This document shows, one piece after another, positions 35,070-44,711 of a stretch of 64,000 nucleotides of DNA. How positions within the stretch are numbered: the stretch's first letter is position 1; every line of letters starts with the position of its first letter. Position numbers and translations under genes: made by a program. The stretch lies in the NCBI RefSeq assembly GCF_001011155.1, contig NZ_CP011479.1, positions 514,501 through 578,500 on the forward strand, written 5' to 3'. The notes below the pieces were generated by a model. It ran no database searches and was not told the origin of the DNA. It was given only the letters and a program-made list of their open reading frames with translations. The stretch comes from Hoeflea sp. IMCC20628 (GTDB lineage Bacteria > Pseudomonadota > Alphaproteobacteria > Rhizobiales > Rhizobiaceae).

Positions 35070-35097
35070 ATGTGCACTCCGTTGACTCGATAAGAAT

Positions 35098-35119
35098 ACT
35101 AGCATATTACAATTCTAGT
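35098..35119. promoter_or_regulatory. Candidate GntR operator between the regulator gene and uxaC
   Basis: ACTAGCATATTACAATTCTAGT has perfect 5-bp inverted arms (ACTAG/CTAGT) around a 12-bp AT-rich centre, midway in the divergent promoter region. Confidence 0.4.
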
Positions 35120-35165
35120 CTGATTGAAAGACATATCCAAATTCCTGGGGAGGAGTATTTTGGCA

Positions 35166-36566
35166 ATGTTGGTCGCTGATAGATTGTTTCCTGTTGACCC
35201 GCAAACGCGGGGAATCGCGCGCGCACTCTATCAGACCGTCGCAGACTTGCCGATCATCAGCCCGCATGGTCACACGGATCCGCGCTGGTATGCCGAAAAT
35301 CAGCCATTTACCGATCCGGCGCAATTGTTCGTCACACCGGATCATTACGTGTTCCGGATGCTGTGCTCGCAGGGGATCAGTCTCGAAAGCCTCGGTGTGC
35401 CGAGGGCCGATGGTGGGCTGACTGAAACTGACGGGCGCACGATCTGGCGGCTTCTGGCGGAGAACTACCACCTGTTTCGCGGCACACCCTCGCGGATGTG
35501 GCTGGATCATGCCTTTGAAGATTTGTTCGGTCTCACCGAGCGACTGTCTAAACAGACCGCTGATCAAAGCTATGATCATATCGCGGCGTGTCTGGCAAAA
35601 CCTGAATTCCGCCCGCGTGCGTTGTTCGAGCGCTTCAACATCGAAGTGATCGCAACCACCGAGAGCCCGCTCGATGACCTGCGCTGGCATCGGATGATCA
35701 GGGACAGCGACTGGACCGGGCGCGTGGTGACGGCTTACCGGCCCGATGCCGTGGTTGATCCGGATTTTACTGGCTTTGCCGACAATGTCGCGCAATTTGG
35801 CGCGCTGACAGGCGAGGATACCTCGAACTGGGAAGGTTATCTTCAGGCCCACCGGATCCGCCGGGCCTATTTCAAGGAATTTGGGGCAACATCTTCGGAT
35901 CATGGTCATCCGACCGCGCGGACCGAAAACCTGACGCCGGTTGAGGCGGCTGGCCTTTTTGGCAAGGCGCTCAAGGGGGTCTGTACAGCGGACGAGGCGG
36001 ATGCGTTCCGCGGTCATATGCTGACTGAAATGGCGCGCATGAGTCTCGAGGACGGTCTCGTGCTGCAGATCCATCCTGGCAGCTTCCGCAATCATTCGGA
36101 TCCGATCATGGCCGCCTTCGGCCGCGACAAGGGGTTCGATATACCCACCCGGACCGATTATGTGCGGGCGCTGAAGCCGCTGCTGGATGCGGTCGGTCTG
36201 GAGAAGGATCTTTCGATCATTGTCTTCACGCTGGACGAAAGCAGCTATGCCCGCGAACTGGCGCCGCTCGCAGGCGCCTATCCGGCCCTGAAACTGGGTC
36301 CGGCCTGGTGGTTCCATGACAGCCCTGAAGGCATGCGCCGGTTCCGGGAAATGACCACGGAAACCGCAGGCTTTTACAACACCGTGGGCTTCAACGACGA
36401 CACCCGCGCCTTCTGTTCGATCCCGGCGCGCCACGATGTGGCGCGACGGGTGGATTGTGCCTTTCTCGCTACGTTGGTCGCCACCGGGCGGCTTTCTGAG
36501 GAGGATGCATACGAGGTCGCAAATGATCTCGCATATCGGCTTGCCAAGCAAGCTTATCGGCTCTGA
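35166..36566 (+). CDS. uxaC: Uronate isomerase
   Basis: 466 residues from ATG 35166, ten bases after GGGGAGGAG; TTG starts at 35124 and 35160 are in frame but less likely. The metal-binding HGH ([12 protein letters not shown]) near residue 30 and the later stretches TFDLDES-like [15 protein letters not shown] and [15 protein letters not shown] are typical of UxaC, normally about 470 residues. It converts D-glucuronate to fructuronate and D-galacturonate to tagaturonate. In this window only the fructuronate branch (uxuB, uxuA) follows, so glucuronate is the better supported substrate. Confidence 0.95.
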   Translation: MLVADRLFPVDPQTRGIARALYQTVADLPIISPHGHTDPRWYAENQPFTDPAQLFVTPDHYVFRMLCSQGISLESLGVPRADGGLTETDGRTIWRLLAENYHLFRGTPSRMWLDHAFEDLFGLTERLSKQTADQSYDHIAACLAKPEFRPRALFERFNIEVIATTESPLDDLRWHRMIRDSDWTGRVVTAYRPDAVVDPDFTGFADNVAQFGALTGEDTSNWEGYLQAHRIRRAYFKEFGATSSDHGHPTARTENLTPVEAAGLFGKALKGVCTADEADAFRGHMLTEMARMSLEDGLVLQIHPGSFRNHSDPIMAAFGRDKGFDIPTRTDYVRALKPLLDAVGLEKDLSIIVFTLDESSYARELAPLAGAYPALKLGPAWWFHDSPEGMRRFREMTTETAGFYNTVGFNDDTRAFCSIPARHDVARRVDCAFLATLVATGRLSEEDAYEVANDLAYRLAKQAYRL

Positions 36567-36586
36567 GAGCCATTTCTGGGAGGAAA

Positions 36587-37573
36587 ATGAACATGAAACT
36601 GAGGAAAACACTGACCGGCATGTTGCTGGCCACCGCCGCCATGGTGATGGCAGCCAATGCCTGCGAAACCACGCTCAAGTCATCCGACACACATCCGGAC
36701 GGCTATCCGACCGTTGAAGCCGTCAAGGCGATGGGAAAGACTCTCGAAGAGAGCACAGGCGGCCGACTTTGCGTTGAAGTCTATCACTCGGCTCAATTGG
36801 GCGAGGAAAAGGATACCATCGAACAGACCCAGTTCGGCGCTATCGATCTGAACCGGGTGAGCCTTGGACCCTTCAACAACATCATTGAAGAGACGCAGAT
36901 TCCGTCGCTACCTTACATCTTCCGTTCGGTCGATCACATGCACACGGTGATGGATGGCCCGATCGGTCAGGAAATTCTTGATGCCTTTGCAGCCCATGAC
37001 CTGATCGGCCTCGCGTTCTACGACGGCGGTTCGCGCAGCTTCTACAACAAGGAAAAGCCGATCACATCGATGGCCGACCTGAAGGGCATGAAGTTCCGCG
37101 TCATGCAGTCCGACATGTTTGTCGACATGGTCAGCGCGCTGGGCGCCAACGCCACACCGCTGCCTTACGGCGAAGTCTACTCGTCGATCCAGACCGGCGT
37201 TATCGACGGTGCTGAAAACAACTGGCCGTCCTATGACACTTCGGGACATTACGAAGTGGCAAAGTACTACACGCTCGACCAGCATTTGATCGTGCCGGAA
37301 GTTCTGGTGATGTCGAAGAAGAGCTGGGACAAGTTGAGCGCGGAAGACCAGGCAGCCGTTCGTGCCGCCGCCAAGGCTTCGGTTCCGGTGATGCGTGACC
37401 TCTGGGTTGCGCAGGAAAAGATTTCTGAAGACAAGGTCCGCGCCGCGGGCAGTGAAATCATCACCGACATCGACAAGACCCCGTTCATCGAAGCGATGAA
37501 GCCGGTCTATGAGAAATATGTCACGTCCGACAAGCTCAAGGACATGGTCGCCCGTATACAGGCAACCGAATAG
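36587..37573 (+). CDS. TRAP transporter solute-binding protein, DctP family
   Basis: 328 residues with a signal peptide (to about 25, ending near AANAC). Family features are [58 protein letters not shown] (with the conserved Arg that binds the carboxylate) and [23 protein letters not shown] binding proteins of this group take uronates. It starts right after uxaC, in the same operon. A strong hairpin follows it. Confidence 0.93.
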   Translation: MNMKLRKTLTGMLLATAAMVMAANACETTLKSSDTHPDGYPTVEAVKAMGKTLEESTGGRLCVEVYHSAQLGEEKDTIEQTQFGAIDLNRVSLGPFNNIIEETQIPSLPYIFRSVDHMHTVMDGPIGQEILDAFAAHDLIGLAFYDGGSRSFYNKEKPITSMADLKGMKFRVMQSDMFVDMVSALGANATPLPYGEVYSSIQTGVIDGAENNWPSYDTSGHYEVAKYYTLDQHLIVPEVLVMSKKSWDKLSAEDQAAVRAAAKASVPVMRDLWVAQEKISEDKVRAAGSEIITDIDKTPFIEAMKPVYEKYVTSDKLKDMVARIQATE

Positions 37574-37583
37574 TCTGAGTGCC

Positions 37584-37616
37584 GGCCCGCGGGATAATCT
37601 CCCGCGGGCCGTTTTT
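37584..37616 (+). terminator. Strong hairpin with T-run after the TRAP binding protein gene
   Basis: Perfect 11-bp stem GGCCCGCGGGA / TCCCGCGGGCC, 5-nt loop, then GTTTTTC. This is a good factor-independent terminator inside the operon. It would leave the binding protein in excess over the membrane subunits by partial read-through. Confidence 0.85.
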
Positions 37617-37633
37617 CATTGGAGGAGTGGGAC

Positions 37634-38155
37634 GTGCAGAACCAGATGACGAACGTGGCGCGGGTAACCAGCGTCATGGCACGGGTGGCGCTATGGGTGT
37701 CGGGAGTTGGTCTGGTGCTGATGACAGTCCTGATCGCCTGCCAGGTATTCTGGCGCTATGTGCTCAATGACAGTATTTCATGGACTGAGCCGGGATCCGT
37801 GATGATCATGGGCTGGTTCATTTTCCTCGGCGCGGCTGTCGGCATCCGGGAAGGCTATCACCTTTCCTTTGACATCATGCTGCATGTGGTGCCGCACCGG
37901 GTGAAGCTGATGCTGCACACCGTTTCTGATGTTGTTGTGATCGGTTTCGGCGCAGGCATGGTGGTCTATGGCACCCAGCTGGCGATCAACGCCGCTCCCA
38001 ATACCTTGCCAAGCCTCGGCATATCCGGGGCATTTGATTTCATGCCCATCGTGGCCGGCGGCGTGCTGGTGGTCCTGTTCTCGATCGAACGGATTGCGCG
38101 GCGCATGGCCGGCATGCCCACGGCACGCTTCGGCGAAACCGAGCTGGAGGATTGA
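37634..38155 (+). CDS. TRAP transporter small membrane subunit, DctQ family
   Basis: 173 residues from GTG 37634, preceded by GGAGGAG; a TTG at 37619 overlaps that site. Four membrane segments, with FWRYVLNDSISWTEPGSVMIMGWFIFLGAAVGIREGYH-type DctQ sequence (only partly quoted) in the first half. It forms the membrane complex with DctM, whose gene starts four bases after its stop. Confidence 0.92.
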   Translation: MQNQMTNVARVTSVMARVALWVSGVGLVLMTVLIACQVFWRYVLNDSISWTEPGSVMIMGWFIFLGAAVGIREGYHLSFDIMLHVVPHRVKLMLHTVSDVVVIGFGAGMVVYGTQLAINAAPNTLPSLGISGAFDFMPIVAGGVLVVLFSIERIARRMAGMPTARFGETELED

Positions 38156-38159
38156 GACG

Positions 38160-39440
38160 ATGGAACTTTGGATACTTTTCGGCTCCTTCGTGGTGCTGCT
38201 GCTGATCGGCACTCCGGTCGCCTTCTGCCTCGGCGTATCGAGCTTCGCAACGATTGCCTATCTCGGCCTGCCGCCGGTGGTGGTGTTCCAGCGGATGAAT
38301 TCCGGCGTCTCGGTGTTCGCGCTGATGGCGATACCGTTCTTTATTTTCGCCGGTGACCTGATGGTGCGCGGCGATATCGCCCGGCGGCTGGTGGCGCTGG
38401 CCGGCGCCCTGGTTGGTCATCTCCGCGGCGGCCTGGGCCAGGTCAACATCCTGGCCAGCGTGATGTTCGGCGGCGTCTCCGGGTCGGCTGCGGCTGACGC
38501 AAGTGCTGTCGGCGGCCTAATGGTGCCGCAGATGAAGGAGCGCGGCTATGATGTCGATTATGCCGTCAACATTACCGTCGTCGGCTCGATCATCGCGCTG
38601 ATGATCCCGCCATCGCACAACATGATCATCTATTCGATTTCGGCGGGCGGCAAGATTTCGATTGCCGACCTGTTCACCGCCGGCATCATCCCCGGCGCCG
38701 TTCTGGCGCTGTCGCTGATGGTGGCTGCCTATTTCGTCGCCAAGAGCCGCGGCTATCCGACAGAACCGTTCCCCGGCGGACGGGCGCTGCTCGGTCTGTT
38801 CGGCAATGCCGTGCCGGGTCTGATCCTTGTCGCCATCATTTTTGGCGGTGTTCGCTCGGGCATCTTCACAGCGTCGGAATCCTCCAACATTGCCGTCGTC
38901 TATGCGATGTTCGTCACCTTCTTTGTCTATCGCTCACTGAGCTGGTTCGATTTCGTCGCCGCCACCATGGCCGCCGTGCGGACCACCGCGATGGTGCTGA
39001 TGGTGATCGGTTGCGCCGGGGCATTTGGCTGGCTGCTGGCCTATACCCGGGTGCCGACCTCGATGGTGCTGATGCTCAAGGGAATTTCGGACAATCCCAT
39101 CATCATCTTGTTGCTGATGAACCTGGTGTTGCTGCTCCTCGGCACGTTCATGGACATGTCCCCGTTGATTGTCATCACCACGCCGATCTTCCTGCCCGTG
39201 GCTGTCGCCTTCGGCGTCGATCCGGTGCATTTCGGCGTCATTCTGATCCTCAATCTGGGGATCGGCCTGTGTACGCCACCGGTGGGGGCGGTGTTGTTCG
39301 TCGGATGCGCTGTGGGCAGGATACCGATCTGGCAGGCGATGCGCACGATCTGGCCTTTCTATGGCGCAGCCTTTGCCACGCTGATGCTCGTCACCTATAT
39401 CCCGCAGCTGTCCCTGTGGCTGCCTGCCCAGTTCCATTGA
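38160..39440 (+). CDS. TRAP transporter large membrane subunit, DctM family
   Basis: 426 residues from ATG 38160 (MELWILFGS); a longer open frame to the left is a shadow. About twelve membrane segments, with the family stretches GVSGSAAADASAVGG, IPPSHNMIIYS and TPIFLPVAVAFGVDPVHFG. It carries the substrate inward with Na+. It is the third part of the dctPQM set in the uronate operon. Confidence 0.93.
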   Translation: MELWILFGSFVVLLLIGTPVAFCLGVSSFATIAYLGLPPVVVFQRMNSGVSVFALMAIPFFIFAGDLMVRGDIARRLVALAGALVGHLRGGLGQVNILASVMFGGVSGSAAADASAVGGLMVPQMKERGYDVDYAVNITVVGSIIALMIPPSHNMIIYSISAGGKISIADLFTAGIIPGAVLALSLMVAAYFVAKSRGYPTEPFPGGRALLGLFGNAVPGLILVAIIFGGVRSGIFTASESSNIAVVYAMFVTFFVYRSLSWFDFVAATMAAVRTTAMVLMVIGCAGAFGWLLAYTRVPTSMVLMLKGISDNPIIILLLMNLVLLLLGTFMDMSPLIVITTPIFLPVAVAFGVDPVHFGVILILNLGIGLCTPPVGAVLFVGCAVGRIPIWQAMRTIWPFYGAAFATLMLVTYIPQLSLWLPAQFH

Positions 39441-39449
39441 GGTTTTCCC

Positions 39450-39776
39450 ATGATACAGAAATTTCCCGAAGTGCCTGCCGATCCTGGTGTGACCCGGCAG
39501 GTGTTGAGTGACAGTCCGGAACTGATGATGGTTGCTTTCCGTTTTCAGACTGAGGGTGCTGAAGGCAAGCTGCACAACCATCCGCATGTGCAATCAACCT
39601 ACGTCGAGTCCGGGCGCTTCTCCTTCACCGTGGCGGACGAGACATTCGAGGTCGCCACCGGCGACAGCTTTGTCATCCCGTCAAATGCGGTGCACGGCTG
39701 CAAGTGCCTGCAGCCCGGAACCCTGATTGATACCTTCACGCCCCGGCGCGATGATTTTCTGACGCTCAACTCCTGA
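39450..39776 (+). CDS. kdgF: KdgF cupin, unsaturated uronate linearisation
   Basis: 108 residues. The cupin metal motif H-N-H-P-H-x-Q (about 48-54) with a later His in AVHGC, the phrase STYVESGRF and the end GTLIDTFTPRRDDFL match KdgF closely in length and order. KdgF opens 4,5-unsaturated galacturonate or related products of pectate or alginate lyase to the linear 4-deoxy-5-keto uronate (DKI). The product is the substrate of KduI, the next gene. Its presence shows that the locus handles lyase products as well as saturated uronates. Confidence 0.88.
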   Translation: MIQKFPEVPADPGVTRQVLSDSPELMMVAFRFQTEGAEGKLHNHPHVQSTYVESGRFSFTVADETFEVATGDSFVIPSNAVHGCKCLQPGTLIDTFTPRRDDFLTLNS

Positions 39777-39789
39777 AGGGAGATTTTTC

Positions 39790-40614
39790 ATGCTGACAGT
39801 TGAAACCCGTCACGCCATTGACCCGGCTACGGCCAAGGGCCTTGATACCACAGGGTTGCGGTCCCATTTTCATGCCGGCGGCCTGTTTGCTGATGGCGAA
39901 ATCCGGCTGGTCTACACCCATTACGACCGGATGATCGTCGGCGGCGCGGTTCCTGCCGGCGGCAAGCTGACGCTCGATCGGGTCGAGGAAAGCGGCACGC
40001 CTTCGATCCTCGACCGGCGCGAGATGGGTATCCTCAATATTGGCGACAGCGGAACCGTGTCGGCCGGCGGCACCGACTACACGGTCAACAAGGGCGATGT
40101 GCTTTATCTCGGCATGGGTTCGGGGGCCGTGACCTTTTCAGGCAATGGCCGGTTCTATGTGCTCTCGGCACCGGCGCACCGGAGCTGCCCGAGCAAGCTG
40201 ATCCGCATTGAAGATGCCCGCCGGGTCGAGATGGGCTCGGCCGAAACCTCGAATGAGCGCGTTATTCTGCAGTTCCTGCATCCGGAAGTGGCCGACAGCT
40301 GCCAGTTGTTGATGGGCTACACGCAGTTCGCCTCGGGGTCTGTCTGGAACACCATGCCTGCGCATCTGCATGACCGCAGGATGGAAGCCTATCTCTATTT
40401 CGAGCTTGGCCCGGAACAGCGGGTCTTCCACTTCATGGGGCAGCCGGACGAGACCCGGCACATTGTTATGGCCAATGAAGAAGTGGTGATTTCGCCGTCC
40501 TGGTCGATCCATTGTGGCGCCGGTACCGGTGCCTACACGTTCTGCTGGGCGATGGCCGGTGACAATGTCGATTTCACCGATATGGACATGGTCGCCATGG
40601 GAGATCTTCGGTGA
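39790..40614 (+). CDS. kduI: 5-dehydro-4-deoxy-D-glucuronate isomerase
   Basis: 274 residues, the usual KduI length. The start follows GAAGGGAG. The two-domain cupin has its zinc site in MPAHLHDRRMEAYLYFE (H, H, E) and a later His in WSIHCGAG. It converts DKI to 2,5-diketo-3-deoxygluconate, which KduD then reduces. The stop overlaps the GTG start of kduD. Confidence 0.95.
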   Translation: MLTVETRHAIDPATAKGLDTTGLRSHFHAGGLFADGEIRLVYTHYDRMIVGGAVPAGGKLTLDRVEESGTPSILDRREMGILNIGDSGTVSAGGTDYTVNKGDVLYLGMGSGAVTFSGNGRFYVLSAPAHRSCPSKLIRIEDARRVEMGSAETSNERVILQFLHPEVADSCQLLMGYTQFASGSVWNTMPAHLHDRRMEAYLYFELGPEQRVFHFMGQPDETRHIVMANEEVVISPSWSIHCGAGTGAYTFCWAMAGDNVDFTDMDMVAMGDLR

Positions 40615-41339
40615 ACCCATTTTCGCTGTCTGGCAAAACCGTATTGGTCACAGGCGCCAATACCGGAATCGGCCAGGCCACGGCAATCGCCATGAGCAGG
40701 GCAGGCGCGATGGTCATTTGCGCAGGGCGAAGGTCCTGTGCAGAGACGTTGAGCCAGATACCGGGTGGACGTGAGATCATTCTGGATTTTTCCGATCCGC
40801 TGGCGGCGCGCGACGTGTTTTCAGAGAACCGCATCGACATTCTGGTCAACAATGCCGGCATCATACGGCGCAGCGACGCCATTAATTTCAGCGAAGCTGA
40901 CTGGGATGACGTCGTCGACATCAACCTGAAGTCGGTGTTCTTTACCAGCCAGGCCTTTGCCCGCGCCGTGCTCGAACGCAACGGCACTGGCAGCATCGTC
41001 AACGTGGCGTCGCTGCTGTCGTTTCAGGGCGGCATTCGGGTGGCATCCTATACGGCGGCAAAACACGGCGTGGCCGGCCTCACAAAAGCCCTGGCCAATG
41101 AGTGGTCGGCAAGTGGCATCAACGTCAATGCGATTGCGCCGGGCTACATTGCCACCAACAACACCGAAGCACTGAGGGATGACCCGGAGCGAAACCAGGC
41201 TATTCTGGATCGCATTCCTGCCGGACGCTGGGGCGAGCCCGATGACATTGGCGCGGCTGCGGTTTTCCTGGCGTCACCGGCGGCGAAATATATCCACGGT
41301 GCAGTTCTCAATGTCGATGGAGGCTGGCTTGCCCGCTAA
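40611..41339 (+). CDS. kduD: 2-dehydro-3-deoxy-D-gluconate 5-dehydrogenase
   Basis: 242 residues from GTG 40611 (GTGA overlap with kduI). Classical SDR: VTGANTGIGQATA cofactor loop, NNAGI, and YTAAKHG with the catalytic Tyr and Lys. The end ASPAAKYIHGAVLNVDGGWLAR is that of KduD. It reduces 2,5-diketo-3-deoxygluconate to KDG, using NADH. Its last codons overlap the start of uxuB. Confidence 0.93.
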   Translation: MNPFSLSGKTVLVTGANTGIGQATAIAMSRAGAMVICAGRRSCAETLSQIPGGREIILDFSDPLAARDVFSENRIDILVNNAGIIRRSDAINFSEADWDDVVDINLKSVFFTSQAFARAVLERNGTGSIVNVASLLSFQGGIRVASYTAAKHGVAGLTKALANEWSASGINVNAIAPGYIATNNTEALRDDPERNQAILDRIPAGRWGEPDDIGAAAVFLASPAAKYIHGAVLNVDGGWLAR

Positions 41340-42780
41340 ACTGGAAAGACTTGGCCGCAGCAAGGATCACCCGAAACCGAAATCGGGGGTTGTCCATCTC
41401 GGTCTCGGTGCCTTTTTTCGGGCGTTCGGCGCGATTTATATCGATGACGCGGTGCGGGTTTCCGGCGGTGACTGGGGCATCGTCGGCGTCAGTCTGCAAA
41501 GCCCGGGGACGCGCGACAAGCTTGCGCTGCAGGATTTCGTCTACACCACGGTGTCGCAGGACCCCGATGGTGGCGAAACATTCCGCAAGGTCGAGATACT
41601 GGAGACTGTGCTTGTTGCGCCCGAGGATCCCGAGGCCGTGCTTGCCCGCATGGCCGATCCGGCCATTCGCATTGTCACGCTGACGGTGACGGAGAAGGGC
41701 TATTGCCATGATCCGGCGACCGGACGGTTGAACTTTTCCCATCCCGACATTGCTCATGATCTGAAGAATGCAAAGCCCAAGACCGCGATCGGTTATCTTG
41801 TCCGGGCGCTGCAGCGGCGGCGCGATGCCGGCGATCCGCCTTTCACAGTGCTGACCTGCGACAATCTTCCCGAGAACGGCAAGCTGGTGCGCGGCGTGGT
41901 GCTGGATTTCGCCCGTGAACTTGACCCGAGCCTCGCTGCGTGGATCGAGGCGGAAGGCCGGTTCCCCTCGACAATGGTCGACCGGATCACGCCGGCGACA
42001 AAACCAGAGGATGTCGAGCGGCTGGCCCAGAAAATCGGCATTCGCGATGAAGCGCCGGTGCTGTGCGAACCGTTCCGCCAATGGGTGGTGGAAGATGATT
42101 TTGTTCCCGCCTATGGCGCAGATGCCTATCCGGATCTGGCCGCAGCCGGCGTCGAGATGGTGTCGGACGTAACCCCGTTCGAGCGCATGAAGCTCAGGAT
42201 GCTGAATGGCACCCATTCCTCGCTGGCCTATCTGGGTTATCTGGCAGGCCATGAGACCATCGCCGAGACCGTGGCGGACCCGGTCTTTGCGGGCTTTGCC
42301 AAACGGCTCTGGCAAGAGGAGATCATGCCGTCCTTCAACCCACCCGAAGGGGTGAACCTGGCCGACTATGCCGACGCCTTGTTCGAGCGCTATTCCAACC
42401 CGGCGATCCGTCATCGCGCCTGGCAGATTGCCATGGATGGCAGCCAGAAACTGCCGCAACGCATTCTCGGAACCATTGCCGACAATCTGGCCGCAGGACG
42501 GGCGAGCCCCGGCCTGATGCTCGCAGTTGCTGCATGGATGCGCTATGTCGGCGGCGTCGATGAAAAGGGCCAGCCGATCGAGGTCAAGGACCCCCTGGCG
42601 GATCGGTTGCGCGGCCTGTCCGATGCGGCAGAAACACCGGCTGAAAAAGTTGCGGCGTTGCTTTCGGTCCGGGAAATATTCAGTGCCGACCTGGCGGCGC
42701 AATTGCTGGAGCCGGTCAGTCATTCCTATGAAAAACTATGCCGCCTTGGCGCGCGGCAAGCTGTTGAGGACGTCACATGA
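41317..42780 (+). CDS. uxuB: Fructuronate reductase (mannitol dehydrogenase family)
   Basis: 487 residues from ATG 41317, inside the kduD 3' end; a TTG at 41329 with GGAGG upstream is possible. N-terminal Rossmann motif VVHLGLGAFFRAF, TVTEKGYCHD and the catalytic Lys region ERMKLRMLNGTHSSLAYLGYL (partly quoted) are those of long-chain mannitol-type dehydrogenases. It reduces D-fructuronate to D-mannonate with NADH. The next gene, uxuA, overlaps by four bases. Mannitol or arabinitol dehydrogenase would be the alternative, but the setting favours UxuB. Confidence 0.9.
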   Translation: MEAGLPAKLERLGRSKDHPKPKSGVVHLGLGAFFRAFGAIYIDDAVRVSGGDWGIVGVSLQSPGTRDKLALQDFVYTTVSQDPDGGETFRKVEILETVLVAPEDPEAVLARMADPAIRIVTLTVTEKGYCHDPATGRLNFSHPDIAHDLKNAKPKTAIGYLVRALQRRRDAGDPPFTVLTCDNLPENGKLVRGVVLDFARELDPSLAAWIEAEGRFPSTMVDRITPATKPEDVERLAQKIGIRDEAPVLCEPFRQWVVEDDFVPAYGADAYPDLAAAGVEMVSDVTPFERMKLRMLNGTHSSLAYLGYLAGHETIAETVADPVFAGFAKRLWQEEIMPSFNPPEGVNLADYADALFERYSNPAIRHRAWQIAMDGSQKLPQRILGTIADNLAAGRASPGLMLAVAAWMRYVGGVDEKGQPIEVKDPLADRLRGLSDAAETPAEKVAALLSVREIFSADLAAQLLEPVSHSYEKLCRLGARQAVEDVT

Positions 42781-43964
42781 AGGAAAGCTGGCGCTGGTAT
42801 GGTCCGCTGGACAGGATTTCGCTGGGTGATGTGGCACAGACCGGTGCAAGCAGCATCGTCACGGCATTGCACGAGATCCCCTATGGAGAAATCTGGCCGC
42901 GCGAAATCATTGCCGAACGCAAAGCTGGGATCATGGCAGCCGGTTTCGACTGGGTTGTCGTTGAAAGCCTGCCTATTCACGAGCGCATCAAGCGCAATGA
43001 CGGCGACCTGTCGGGGCTTTTTGCCAATTACCGGCAATCCATGGCCAATCTGGCGGCAGAAGGCATCAAGACGATCTGTTACAATTTCATGCCGCTGCTT
43101 GACTGGACCCGCACAGACCTTGCGGCGCCTGTTGCCAATGGCGGAAGTTGCCTGCGGTTCTCAGCGCCGAAAATGGCTGCCTTGGAACTGTTCATGCTTG
43201 GCCGCAGTGCAGCGAGGGAGGATTATTCGGCCGATGTAATCACGGCTGCCGAATTGTGGTTTCGGGCTTCAACGGATGCTGACCGCGCCGAGCTGATGCA
43301 TTCGGTGATGTCCGGCCTGCCGGGCGCCTTCGAGCGTTACGATGCAGACGGGTTGAAGGCGGCGCTGAAGCGATATGAAGGAATTGATCGGCGCGCGCTG
43401 CGCGCTCATTACCAACGGTTTCTGGAAGAAATCATCCCGGCTGCCGAAGATCTCGGCATGCGGTTTTGCGTTCATCCTGACGACCCGCCGCGGGACATTC
43501 TGGGCTTGCCGCGGATTGTCTCCGCCGCCGACGACATCGCCTGGATCCTAAATGCCGTCGACAGTCCGGCCAACGGGCTGACCTTGTGTGCCGGCTCGCT
43601 TGGGGCCAATCCGGACAATGATGTGCCGGCGATTGTCCGCAAGTTTGCCTCGCGAATCTGGTTCGCGCATCTGCGCAATGTCCGCAAGGATGTCGATGGC
43701 TCGTTTGAGGAAGCAGCGCATCTTTCAGGTGATACAGACATGGTCGACCTGATTGCCGCACTTCTGCAGGAAGAGGCGCGACGCCGTGCGAGCGGAGATA
43801 AAGATTGGGAAATTCCGTTCCGTCCGGATCATGGTCACGAATTGCTGGATGATGCAGCCCGCAACACGCATCCTGGCTATCCGTTGATCGGCCGCATGCG
43901 CGGGCTTGCCGAATTGCGTGGCGTGATTGCCGGCTTGTCCTATGCCGGGACCCCGGCCAGCTAA
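42777..43964 (+). CDS. uxuA: D-mannonate dehydratase
   Basis: 395 residues, usual for UxuA. The N-terminus (WRWYGPLDRISLGDVAQTG) and the metal-site stretches FCVHPDDPPRDILGLPRIVS, LCAGSLGANPDND, FAHLRNV and RPDHGHELL carry the His, Cys, His and Asp ligands for Mn/Fe. It dehydrates mannonate to KDG, which KdgK phosphorylates. Last gene of the plus-strand uronate operon; ATGA overlap with uxuB. Confidence 0.95.
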   Translation: MKESWRWYGPLDRISLGDVAQTGASSIVTALHEIPYGEIWPREIIAERKAGIMAAGFDWVVVESLPIHERIKRNDGDLSGLFANYRQSMANLAAEGIKTICYNFMPLLDWTRTDLAAPVANGGSCLRFSAPKMAALELFMLGRSAAREDYSADVITAAELWFRASTDADRAELMHSVMSGLPGAFERYDADGLKAALKRYEGIDRRALRAHYQRFLEEIIPAAEDLGMRFCVHPDDPPRDILGLPRIVSAADDIAWILNAVDSPANGLTLCAGSLGANPDNDVPAIVRKFASRIWFAHLRNVRKDVDGSFEEAAHLSGDTDMVDLIAALLQEEARRRASGDKDWEIPFRPDHGHELLDDAARNTHPGYPLIGRMRGLAELRGVIAGLSYAGTPAS

Positions 43965-44022
43965 GTTCGCTTTTCCGCTGATACCGATTCGATTGCTACA
44001 TTCGCCACCGTGCAGCCAAGGG

Positions 44023-44493
44023 TCAGCTGCGCAATTCGATCATGCTTGTTTCCTTGACGGATTCCATGACTGCGAAGGAGTGGGTCTGCATCACCGACGG
44101 CAACTTGCTGATCCGATCGCCAAGCAGTTCCCGGAACTCGGTGATGTCGCGGGTGCGAACTTTGAGCATGTAATCAAACGGCCCGGCAATCATCAGGCAG
44201 CTCTGTACTTCGGGGATCAACCGGACGGCCCGATTGAAGTCCTCAAGCGAGCTGTCGCTGGTCTTTGACAGGTTCACATGGACGATCATGACGTGGCTCA
44301 TGTCCACTTCAGTGGGCTCAATAGTGGCGCTGTAACCGGAAATGACCCCGTCACGCTCGAGCCGTTTGACCCGTTCCGAACACGGGGTTTTGGTCAGATG
44401 CACACGCTCGGCAAGATCAACGATCGACATCCGCCCATGCGCCTGCAATTCATTGAGGATGCGGCGATCTATAGGGTCTAAATTCCTCTTCAC
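44023..44493 (-). CDS. Lrp/AsnC-family regulator
   Basis: 156 residues from GTG 44493 (VKRNLDPIDRRIL), preceded by AAGGAAA. The N-terminal helix-turn-helix (MSIVDLAERVHLTKTPCSERVKRLE) and the C-terminal RAM domain that binds amino acids (MIVHVNLSKTSD, CLMIAGPFDYMLKVRTRD) are intact. The spread of residues recalls Lrp and PutR-type activators. It is divergent from the universal stress protein and alanine symporter genes across a 220-bp gap with a perfect AGACTAGTCT, so it probably controls them in response to an amino acid. Confidence 0.92.
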   Translation of the reverse strand: MKRNLDPIDRRILNELQAHGRMSIVDLAERVHLTKTPCSERVKRLERDGVISGYSATIEPTEVDMSHVMIVHVNLSKTSDSSLEDFNRAVRLIPEVQSCLMIAGPFDYMLKVRTRDITEFRELLGDRISKLPSVMQTHSFAVMESVKETSMIELRS

Positions 44494-44564
44494 TTGGTCT
44501 TTTTTCCTTGCATTTCCTGTTTTTTGGCCGATTGTTTTGAATGTAGACCAATAAAAGGTCCATA

Positions 44565-44574
44565 GACTAGTCTT
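44565..44574. promoter_or_regulatory. Palindrome in the Lrp/usp intergenic region
   Basis: AGACTAGTCT is a perfect 10-bp palindrome in an AT-rich stretch (TAGACCAATAAAAGGTCC lies just left). Both are plausible contacts for the divergent Lrp-type regulator. Confidence 0.35.
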
Positions 44575-44711
44575 TTCGACTAAAGTTGTTGGACGGGGTA
44601 GCCCGTATTGCATTTGTGTTTCAGCGTCGGTTTCGAATTTTTAATTGGCTGTATTGAGTTGTAGTTCCGGCGACGGGAACGGGTATGAAAACAATAAGAG
44701 AGGGACTTGAA

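Noticed and set aside
35115-36611. Very long minus-strand frame (498 codons) opposite uxaC
   Set aside because: It mirrors the codon pattern of the real gene on the other strand, lacks a ribosome-binding site and resembles no family. The same applies to the long frames opposite 17507-19000, 41317-42723 and 45196-46755.
37968-38159. N-terminal extension of the TRAP DctM frame
   Set aside because: It overlaps DctQ out of frame and has no membrane or signal character; ATG 38160 follows DctQ by four bases and starts a typical DctM.
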